Positions 1-4,968 of a stretch of DNA of 6,127 bases are shown one piece after another; the first letter of the stretch is position 1, and each line of letters opens with the position of its first letter. The notes beneath the pieces were generated by a model, which saw only the letters and a list, made by a program, of their open reading frames with translations, was not told the origin of the DNA and ran no database searches. The DNA lies in assembly GCA_903827345.1 (NCBI GenBank), contig CAIKID010000178.1, positions 1 through 6,127 on the forward strand, given 5' to 3'. The translations under genes were made by a program, and so were the position numbers. Source of the stretch: an uncultured Actinomycetes bacterium. Its GTDB lineage: Bacteria; Actinomycetota; Actinomycetes; Nanopelagicales; Nanopelagicaceae.

Positions 1-8
1 CTCTTTGC

Positions 9-14
9 TAGTGT
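9..14 (+). promoter_or_regulatory. Possible -10 element for the SAM-IV leader
   Basis: TAGTGT fits the loose actinobacterial -10 pattern TANNNT. It would place transcription start around position 21-22, which is exactly where the riboswitch P1 helix (GGTC) begins. The matching -35 region would lie before the window, so only half of the promoter can be judged. The positional fit to the RNA start is the main support; the motif itself is weak. Confidence 0.35.
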
Positions 15-21
15 TTGACTC

Positions 22-126
22 GGTCAAGAGCATCGACATATAGCCCCGGCTCGTCGATCAGCAACCCTCCTCCGCGGTGGGGTGCTCCGGGTGAGGACCA
101 GGCCGGAAAGTCTGGCAAGCGCGGGC
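22..126 (+). promoter_or_regulatory. SAM-IV riboswitch aptamer
   Basis: This is a structured leader that binds S-adenosylmethionine, upstream of an ABC importer operon. I recognise the SAM-IV core: GCCCCGGC, GCAACCCTCC, CCGCGGTGGGGTGC, CCGGGTGA and GGCAAGCGCGGG occur in the family's order. The helices can be traced. P1 is GGTC 22-25 with GACC 96-99. P2 is ATCGAC 32-37 with GTCGAT 53-58. P3 is ACCC 64-67 with GGGT 80-83. A first pseudoknot pairs CCCGG 45-49 with CCGGG 87-91. A second pairs CCGCG 72-76 in the P3 loop with CGCGG 120-124 in the 3' tail. The hairpin between P1 and the tail is short here (AGGC 100-103 with GTCT 110-113). SAM-IV elements normally repress sulfur-metabolism or uptake genes when SAM is abundant. 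Identification rests on motif recall, not a covariance-model search, but the match is extensive. Confidence 0.93.
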
Positions 127-135
127 ATAATGCCC
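123..135 (+). promoter_or_regulatory. Leader hairpin A (candidate expression platform)
   Basis: GGGCA 123-127 pairs with TGCCC 131-135 around a TAA loop and is followed by CGTATTT, a weak T-rich tract. Its 5' arm shares bases 123-124 with the second aptamer pseudoknot, so the two cannot form fully at once. The segment CGGGCA 122-127 could also pair with TGCCCG 158-163, just before the ribosome binding site. These competing pairings suggest part of the switching device, but whether it acts on termination or translation is unclear. Confidence 0.4.
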
Positions 136-143
136 CGTATTTA

Positions 144-160
144 GCAGAGCCCAACTCTGC
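144..160 (+). promoter_or_regulatory. Leader hairpin B, just upstream of the ribosome binding site
   Basis: GCAGAG 144-149 and CTCTGC 155-160 form a perfect 6-bp stem with a CCCAA loop. It ends three bases before GAAAGG (163-168), the ribosome binding site of the binding-protein gene. It could shape access to that site or act with hairpin A in the riboswitch platform. There is no T-tract after it, so it is not a classic terminator. Confidence 0.4.
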
Positions 161-162
161 CC

Positions 163-168
163 GAAAGG
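163..168 (+). promoter_or_regulatory. Ribosome binding site of the binding-protein gene
   Basis: GAAAGG lies 8 bases before ATG 177. This fixes the start at 177 rather than at the in-frame TTG at 15, which would translate through the riboswitch. I found no simple complement (CCTTTC) in the leader that would mask it. Confidence 0.7.
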
Positions 169-176
169 TGCTACAT

Positions 177-1007
177 ATGAAGAAGAAATTAGGTATCGCA
201 GTAACCGTCGCTGCACTCGTCGGATCCATATCACTCGGATTCACGGCGACTGCTTCTAACGCAGCGACCCCATCACTTCCCACCCTGACCAAGGGATTTT
301 TAACAATCGGAACCGATGATCCTGCCTACACACCATGGTTTGATAGCAATAAGCCGGCAAATGGCAAAGGTTTTGAGTCAGCCGTGGCTTTCGCGGTAGC
401 AAAGCAACTGGGCTACCCAGCATCAAAGGTGAAATGGGTAAAGGCGCCATTCAATACCGTTATTCAACCTGGCAAGAAGAAATTTGATTTTGATATCAAT
501 GAAGTTTCAATTACTCCAGAGCGTGCAAAGGCGGTTGATTTCTCAACCGGCTACTACGACGTTGCCCAAGCGTTGGTCACGACTAGCAAGTCGAAGATTG
601 CAAAGGCTAAGAGCATCGCAGATTTGGCTAATGCCAAACTCGGCGCATCTGTCGGAAGTACCTCCTACGCAACAATCACCGGTGTCATCAAGCCAAAAGC
701 CAAGCCTGCTGTCTTTGATACCAACGACATTGCAACACAAGCTCTCATCAATGGTCAGATCGATGGACTTGTGCTCGACTTGCCAACTGCTTTCTATATT
801 GCAGCAGCTTCACTTAAGGATGGCCTGATCGTCGGTCAATTCGCTCCTAAGGCAGGCAGTGACCAATTCGGTCTGGTTCTCACCAAGGGAAGCGCTCTGA
901 CGAAGTCAGTTTCTGCTGCCGTTGACGCACTGCGGGCTAACGGAACACTGAAGGCACTTGCCGCTAAGTGGCTTTCAAATCCGGCAGGAGCACCTGTACT
1001 CAAGTAG
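177..1007 (+). CDS. Amino-acid ABC transporter substrate-binding protein (PAAT family, SBP_bac_3)
   Basis: This 276-residue extracellular binding protein delivers substrate to the permease encoded next. A signal peptide is clear: MKKK, a hydrophobic stretch at residues 5-24, and a likely cleavage after Ser-Asn-Ala (27-29). The mature part has the GlnH/HisJ-type fold markers: IGTDDPAYTPW (44-54), ITPERAKAVDFS (112-123) with Arg116, the position that holds the ligand alpha-carboxylate in this family, GASVGSTSY (156-164), and LDLPTA (200-205) with Asp201, the position that contacts the alpha-amino group. The ligand should therefore be an alpha-amino acid or close analogue. The SAM-IV leader points to methionine or another sulfur amino acid, although homologues are usually labelled glutamine or cystine binding. 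The protein has no cysteine at all, hence no lipobox, and the mature chain is basic. Family certain; cargo inferred. Confidence 0.93.
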   Translation: MKKKLGIAVTVAALVGSISLGFTATASNAATPSLPTLTKGFLTIGTDDPAYTPWFDSNKPANGKGFESAVAFAVAKQLGYPASKVKWVKAPFNTVIQPGKKKFDFDINEVSITPERAKAVDFSTGYYDVAQALVTTSKSKIAKAKSIADLANAKLGASVGSTSYATITGVIKPKAKPAVFDTNDIATQALINGQIDGLVLDLPTAFYIAAASLKDGLIVGQFAPKAGSDQFGLVLTKGSALTKSVSAAVDALRANGTLKALAAKWLSNPAGAPVLK

Positions 1008-1037
1008 TTTAATCCTCTACTTGTAAACGGAGACCCG

Positions 1038-1886
1038 ATGACCTATCAACCTTCCCCGCTGCGCTTGCAGCGTGAAGCTGCTAGGCGTCGGGTTTCTCGT
1101 CAATCAACGCTCGTTGCACTGATAAGTACCGTCGCAATCGCCAGCGTTCTAGTGATTGTTGTAACTGGTGCGCCAGGATTCAAACTCGTCAGACAATCCT
1201 TCTTTAGTTGGCATTATGCGGTCTCTGCCTTCCCGCACGTCTTATCTGGCCTCTGGCTCAATTTGCGCGTCATGGTTATCGCTGAAATCTTTGTGCTTAT
1301 TCTTGGATTATTAATTGCGTTAGCGCGAACCTCTCATTCACCCATTCTTTATCCAATACGGCTCCTGGCCACTATTTACACTGATATTTTTCGGGGATTG
1401 CCGTTGCTCCTCGTGTTGTTCCTCGTTGGCCTTGGAGTTCCCGGGTTACAGATCTCGTGGATCACTAACTCGGCCGTAGTACTTGGCACGACATCATTGG
1501 TTCTAACTTATTCTGCTTACGTTGCCGAAGTCATTAGGGCCGGTATCGAAGCAGTAAATCCTGCTCAACGTATGGCGGGGCGCGCACTGGGATTAACCCA
1601 ATCCCAAACCCAGCGCTACGTAATACTTCCCCAAGCGCTGCGCAAGGTGGCTCCCCCGCTTCTGAATGATTTGGTCTCTCTGCAGAAAGACTCTGGTTTG
1701 ATCTCGGTCCTAGGTGCCATTGATGCCATTAGATCTGCAGGGATTGAAACAGCGCAATCTTTTAACTTTACCCCTTACGTAGTTGCAGGTGCACTCTTCG
1801 TTGCCCTCACAATTCCACTTACGCGCTTTACTGATTGGCTCACCCGTAAACAAGACCGAGCTCGCGTGCAGCAAGGTCAGTGGTAG
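1038..1886 (+). CDS. Amino-acid ABC transporter permease (HisM/GlnP type)
   Basis: This 282-residue membrane permease of the polar amino acid uptake family forms the channel, probably as a homodimer because only one permease gene is present. Hydrophobic segments lie near residues 24-44, 70-96, 108-132, 145-163 and 246-264, with a further one near 218-235. The cytoplasmic EAA loop, where the ATPase docks, spans about 164-195 (EVIRAGIEAV, then GRALGLT) and is followed by the family-typical LPQALR (197-202) and LVSLQKDSGL (212-221). The N-terminus is basic (REAARRR, 12-18) and carries an extra membrane segment, making the protein longer than the common form of about 220 residues. The start ATG has GGAG at 1029-1032, five bases upstream. 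It lies 30 bp after the binding protein, with no terminator-like hairpin between, so both are in one operon under the SAM-IV leader. Confidence 0.93.
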   Translation: MTYQPSPLRLQREAARRRVSRQSTLVALISTVAIASVLVIVVTGAPGFKLVRQSFFSWHYAVSAFPHVLSGLWLNLRVMVIAEIFVLILGLLIALARTSHSPILYPIRLLATIYTDIFRGLPLLLVLFLVGLGVPGLQISWITNSAVVLGTTSLVLTYSAYVAEVIRAGIEAVNPAQRMAGRALGLTQSQTQRYVILPQALRKVAPPLLNDLVSLQKDSGLISVLGAIDAIRSAGIETAQSFNFTPYVVAGALFVALTIPLTRFTDWLTRKQDRARVQQGQW

Positions 1887-1888
1887 CC

Positions 1889-2638
1889 ATGACGAAATCA
1901 ATGCTCGAAGTCAAAAACCTGCGCAAGAGTTACGGCCGAGATCTCGTTCTTCACGATATCTCGGTGGCGCTAGCCGAGCACGAAGTAAAGGTATTAGTAG
2001 GTGCCAGCGGCTCTGGAAAATCTACTTTGTTGCGCGCGATCAACCTGCTTGAAGGAATCGATGATGGGCAAATTCTCTTGGATGGACAAGACATTACGGC
2101 AGTCAAAGTAAATCCAGATGAGATTCGTTCTCAAATAGGGTCAGTTTTCCAATCCTTTAACTTATTCCCACATCTCAACGTATTGCAGAACATCACACTG
2201 GCGCCGCGCAAAGTTCACGGCGTAGCGAAGGAAGAGGCGGAAGCCAACGCGATGCAGATGCTCGAGCGCTTTGGTTTAGCCGATAAAGCTAAGCAATACC
2301 CCGATCTTTTGAGCGGTGGGCAGCAGCAGCGCGTTGCAATCTTGCGCGCGGTTATTACGAAACCAAAGGTCTTGTTGCTAGACGAAGTGACAAGCGCGCT
2401 CGATCCGATTTTGATCGCCGAAGTTCTGGCGCTGATTTCAGAACTTAAAGGCGAAGGTATGACGATGATGATCGCCACCCACGAGATGGGCTTTGCCAAG
2501 CGCGTGGCTGACCAAGTTTTATTTCTTCATCAGGGTCAGATCATCGAAGCAGGTTCGGCGAAAGAAATTCTGGAAGATCCCAAGACTACGGAGTTGCAGA
2601 ATTTTCTCAGTGCGCTTCGAGAAGCTGGCAGACTTTAA
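1889..2638 (+). CDS. Amino-acid ABC transporter ATP-binding protein (GlnQ/HisP type)
   Basis: This 249-residue ATPase drives the importer. All nucleotide-binding motifs are present: Walker A GASGSGKS (38-45), Q-loop VFQSFNLFPH (86-95) with Gln88, signature LSGGQQQR (141-148), Walker B VLLLDE (161-166) with catalytic Glu166, D-loop SALD (169-172) and switch His198 in ATHEMG. Family members usually have DEPTSALDP; here it is DEVTSALDP, a tolerated variant. ATG 1889 lies 2 bases after the permease stop, implying translational coupling. A GTG at 1880 (three residues longer, overlapping the permease) and an ATG at 1901 (giving MLEVKNLRKSYG, the usual family N-terminus) are alternative starts. The only purine-rich site, AAGG 1873-1876, does not settle the choice. 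This is the last gene of the operon. Function certain; substrate inferred from the riboswitch. Confidence 0.93.
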   Translation: MTKSMLEVKNLRKSYGRDLVLHDISVALAEHEVKVLVGASGSGKSTLLRAINLLEGIDDGQILLDGQDITAVKVNPDEIRSQIGSVFQSFNLFPHLNVLQNITLAPRKVHGVAKEEAEANAMQMLERFGLADKAKQYPDLLSGGQQQRVAILRAVITKPKVLLLDEVTSALDPILIAEVLALISELKGEGMTMMIATHEMGFAKRVADQVLFLHQGQIIEAGSAKEILEDPKTTELQNFLSALREAGRL

Positions 2639-2653
2639 GCTCAGACCTTAAGG
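2633..2653. terminator. Weak hairpin across the convergent stop codons
   Basis: CTTTAAG 2633-2639 can pair with CTTAAGG 2647-2653 (seven pairs, one T-G wobble) around a 7-base loop, followed on the plus strand by CTTTC. It contains the stop codons of both converging genes (TAA 2636-2638 and, on the minus strand, 2648-2650). With only 9 bp between the genes, it is the only local candidate for a two-way terminator. It is AT-rich and weak, so this is tentative. Confidence 0.25.
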
Positions 2654-3727
2654 CTTTCGAACTGCCCGCTCGCTGAGTGACTTGAGGGCGCGTAGGCCAT
2701 CGGAAGGCCAAATGGCAACAGTTGTAATACTGCACGGCAAGATATCAACGTGATACATGCTTTCGAGCGAGGCTCTCATCGCATAGGCGGCAATCGCGCG
2801 AATCACAATGTTGTGAGTGACGACGCAGATCTTCTTACCCGGATAGCGTTCAACTAAGTCATCGATGCCAGCTTCGACGCGTGAATACACTTCGGCGTAA
2901 GACTCTCCACCTCCGGCACGGTGCGAAGGAGAAGTCACCCATCCTTCCCAGTCATCTGGATATTTCTCTTGCACTTCCGAAGGGATGAGACCTTCCCATG
3001 TTCCGAAATCAATTTCGACCCACAGGTCGTCAAAAATTGGTTCCAACCCACTGGTATCGGAAACCTCTTTAGCGGTCATCATGGTGCGCATCAGCGGTGA
3101 AGCAATTAAGACGTCAGGTTTACGGGCAGCAATCTCTTTTGCAACATCTTGCGCCTGGGCAATTCCGGTTTCTGTGAGCGGTGGATCCATCGGACCGGTA
3201 CCCGAGAATCTGCGTGTTGGAGTCAACACGGTCTCGCCATGGCGAACAAACCAGATCGTTGTAGGAATTTCGGTTGAAACCAAGCGTTCGGTCAAGTAAT
3301 TCAAGATGGGCTTTGAAGCAGCCCCTACTTCGCCATCTAACGCCTTATTAGCAAGGCGGTCTGCATGAAAATTTTCTTCGCGCGGGATCCATTGAAATGT
3401 AATCAGCCCCATTGGGTGAATCGAGCGAGCTTCTTTAGCAAGTTCACGCATCGCCGGATGCTTAACCTGCCAGCGACCAGACATCTGTTCGACGACTAGT
3501 TTGGAATCCATCTTGACGTGAATAGTCGCGAGGGGGTCGAGTTCGTGAGCTTTTCTCAAGCCAGCAATCAAGCCCGAATATTCGGCAACGTTATTGGAGG
3601 CAATACCGAGCGTGTCATAAAGTTCGGCTAACAACATCCCATTTTCTGAGACTGTTGCGCCGTACGCGGCCGGACCTGGATTGCCGCGCGAACCACCATC
3701 TGCGGTTACAACAAAATCGCGGGCCAT
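2648..3727 (-). CDS. Bifunctional RNase HI / histidine phosphatase (Rv2228c-like)
   Basis: This 359-residue fusion has two complete enzymes. Residues 1-140 are an RNase HI domain that cuts RNA in RNA-DNA hybrids. Its metal-binding residues are visible: Asp10 in TADGGSRGNPGP, Glu49 in NNVAEYSGL, Asp74 in KMDSKLVVEQ and Asp123 in HADRLANKAL. Residues 155-359 are a phosphoglycerate-mutase-like histidine phosphatase with the RHGE motif (Arg162, catalytic His163), Arg214 in ASPLMRT, Glu238 in VEIDFGTWEGL and His305 in VVTHN. The M. tuberculosis homologue Rv2228c has the same architecture, and its C-terminal domain has CobC-type alpha-ribazole phosphatase activity; whether this one acts in cobalamin synthesis cannot be told, since no cob gene is nearby. 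Its ATG directly abuts the stop of the upstream zinc-ribbon gene (TAAATG), so translation is likely coupled. Confidence 0.95.
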   Translation of the reverse strand: MARDFVVTADGGSRGNPGPAAYGATVSENGMLLAELYDTLGIASNNVAEYSGLIAGLRKAHELDPLATIHVKMDSKLVVEQMSGRWQVKHPAMRELAKEARSIHPMGLITFQWIPREENFHADRLANKALDGEVGAASKPILNYLTERLVSTEIPTTIWFVRHGETVLTPTRRFSGTGPMDPPLTETGIAQAQDVAKEIAARKPDVLIASPLMRTMMTAKEVSDTSGLEPIFDDLWVEIDFGTWEGLIPSEVQEKYPDDWEGWVTSPSHRAGGGESYAEVYSRVEAGIDDLVERYPGKKICVVTHNIVIRAIAAYAMRASLESMYHVDILPCSITTVAIWPSDGLRALKSLSERAVRKP

Positions 3728-4453
3728 TTAAATTCTTACCAAGATTCGGCGACATTCCTCGCAGCGAATAACTTCATCGGCCTCTAAGCCCTTGATCCGC
3801 TCAATTTCGATAGCGTTGATAGAAAGGTGGCAACCATCGCACTTATTTCCAATCAAGAGTGCGGCACCCACTCCGAATGCAGAGTTACGAACCTTGTCGT
3901 AAAGAGCTACAAGCGCGGAATCAATTTGAGGGGCAACAGCAGCCCTTGATGCCGCTAACTCAGCCAGACTCTTGTCAATATCGGCCTTGGCATTTTCAAA
4001 TCGAATATTGAGTTCGAGTTCTAACTTCTTTAGCCCAACCTGGTCATTTAATAATTCATCAACTCGAGCCTTGACGCCATCGTGCTTCATCAAAATTTCT
4101 AACTCGCCATCTTCCAAATCACTCTTGCGCTTGGCTAACGTGACAAGTTCGTGCTGCAATTGCTCAAGGTCCTTAGGAGTTCCTGTGCCAGAATTAAGGC
4201 GTCCCTCATCCTTCTTCATCCGATCGTCGACTTGCTCGACATCCATTTCGCTGCGGCGAAGTTCGATAGCCACATCGGCCAATTCAGTTTCAACAACGGT
4301 GAGTTCGACCGCGGTATTTTCTAGGCGGGTGTGAATTGCGGCAATCTGCTCAATCTCAGGAAGCCCGGCGAGTTTGACCTGGGCCTGGGTGATCTGTGAA
4401 TCTATTAACTGCAGTTCGATAAGAAGATTTTGGTCCTCAGGGGTTGCCTTCAC
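3728..4453 (-). CDS. Coiled-coil C4-type zinc-ribbon protein (Rv2229c-like)
   Basis: This 241-residue cytoplasmic protein of the PF02591-type zinc-ribbon family has no settled enzymatic role. Most of it (about residues 8-175) is charged, leucine-rich and helix-forming, as in a long antiparallel coiled coil. It is broken by the conserved turn NSGTGTPKDLEQLQHEL near 87-103. The C-terminus holds four cysteines in two pairs, CDGC (205-208) and CEEC (231-234), that should bind one zinc ion. I start it at GTG 4451-4453 because AGGAG (4459-4463 on the complement) lies five bases upstream; the TTG one codon earlier would leave only two. It is followed without gap by the RNase H/phosphatase gene, the pairing seen in mycobacteria (Rv2229c-Rv2228c). 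The Nif3-like gene that precedes it in M. tuberculosis is absent here; a GNAT gene runs divergently instead. Confidence 0.9.
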   Translation of the reverse strand: MKATPEDQNLLIELQLIDSQITQAQVKLAGLPEIEQIAAIHTRLENTAVELTVVETELADVAIELRRSEMDVEQVDDRMKKDEGRLNSGTGTPKDLEQLQHELVTLAKRKSDLEDGELEILMKHDGVKARVDELLNDQVGLKKLELELNIRFENAKADIDKSLAELAASRAAVAPQIDSALVALYDKVRNSAFGVGAALLIGNKCDGCHLSINAIEIERIKGLEADEVIRCEECRRILVRI

Positions 4454-4458
4454 CAAAG

Positions 4459-4463
4459 CTCCT
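4459..4463 (-). promoter_or_regulatory. Ribosome binding site deciding the zinc-ribbon start
   Basis: AGGAG on the minus strand lies five bases before GTG 4453 but only two before the in-frame TTG 4456. It therefore favours the GTG start. Confidence 0.7.
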
Positions 4464-4477
4464 ATCGTCGTGCCATA

Positions 4478-4506
4478 TGTATATTGAGTTACCGTACTTT
4501 AACCAA
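4478..4506 (-). promoter_or_regulatory. Promoter for the zinc-ribbon/RNase H operon
   Basis: Read on the minus strand, TTGGTT (4501-4506) serves as -35 and TATACA (4478-4483) as -10, separated by exactly 17 bases. Transcription would begin near 4471, giving a leader of about 18 bases that contains the AGGAG ribosome binding site before GTG 4453. Spacing and downstream geometry are good; the -35 matches consensus only in its first half. Confidence 0.55.
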
Positions 4507-4547
4507 TAAAGGGCGCGCCTATCAATTTGCTATGGAATCATTGCGCC

Positions 4548-4958
4548 ATGAACCACATCCGTGAGGCAGTAGAGGCCGACCAAGCCGTTGTCGTCGCGCT
4601 TTGGCAAGAATGCGGATTGGTGCGGCCACGGAACGATCCCATAAGGGGATTCGACGTAGCGCTGCAAAATTCCACATCCACCGTATTGGTGCTCCAGAAT
4701 GAAGTGCAGATCATCGGGGCGATAATTGTCGGTTTCGATGGATATCGCGGATGGTTTTACCATCTGGGAGTAAAACCAGATTATCAAAACGCTGGAAATG
4801 GTCGCTTGCTGATAACCGCTGCTGAAGATTGGCTGCGAGCCCGAGGTGCCCCTAAAGCAAATCTTATGGTGCTAAATACGAATTCCAAGGTAATTGGATT
4901 TTACGAGAAACTTGGCTACACAGTCCAAGAAACAACGGTTATGGGTAAACGTCTATGA
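4548..4958 (+). CDS. GNAT family N-acetyltransferase (YpeA-like)
   Basis: This 136-residue single-domain acetyltransferase transfers acetyl from acetyl-CoA to an amine that cannot be identified from sequence. The acetyl-CoA loop is clear: LGVKPDYQNAGNGRLL (73-88), with the Q-x-x-G-x-G pattern at Gln80 to Gly85. The rest fits YpeA-type proteins: ALWQECGLVRPRNDP (17-31), VGFDGYRGWFYHLGV (61-75), NLMVLNTNSKVIGFYEKLGY (105-124) and a KRL end. The length is normal for the family. I start at ATG 4548; an upstream in-frame TTG (4527) would add seven residues outside the family's usual start. There is no ribosome binding site before ATG 4548, and AT-rich -10-like strings sit within 30 bases of it, so a leaderless or near-leaderless mRNA is possible. 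The kinase gene follows after 10 bp. Confidence 0.88.
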   Translation: MNHIREAVEADQAVVVALWQECGLVRPRNDPIRGFDVALQNSTSTVLVLQNEVQIIGAIIVGFDGYRGWFYHLGVKPDYQNAGNGRLLITAAEDWLRARGAPKANLMVLNTNSKVIGFYEKLGYTVQETTVMGKRL

Positions 4959-4968
4959 AGGGTTTGTG

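Noticed and set aside
1..130. Cobalamin riboswitch or RNase P RNA in the leader
   Set aside because: The GC-rich conserved blocks match SAM-IV in order and pairing; the hallmark sequences of the other two are absent.
29..172. AGCATC 29-34 pairing with GGTGCT 167-172, next to the ribosome binding site
   Set aside because: It would mask translation only when the aptamer is unfolded, which is opposite to the expected off-with-SAM logic, and it includes a wobble pair. Probably chance.
15..176. In-frame extension of the binding protein back to TTG 15
   Set aside because: It would translate through the SAM-IV aptamer, and it puts a non-signal-like sequence before a perfect signal peptide that starts at ATG 177 with its own ribosome binding site.
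2985..3299. Open frames antisense to the RNase H/phosphatase, and other overlapping frames
   Set aside because: They lie fully inside genes with intact catalytic motifs and have no recognisable domain or ribosome binding site; they are shadow frames.
4894..4968. Longer N-terminus for the kinase, overlapping the GNAT gene
   Set aside because: ATG 4969 has a well-spaced AAGGG and gives the usual family length; the extra 25 residues are GNAT coding sequence in another frame.
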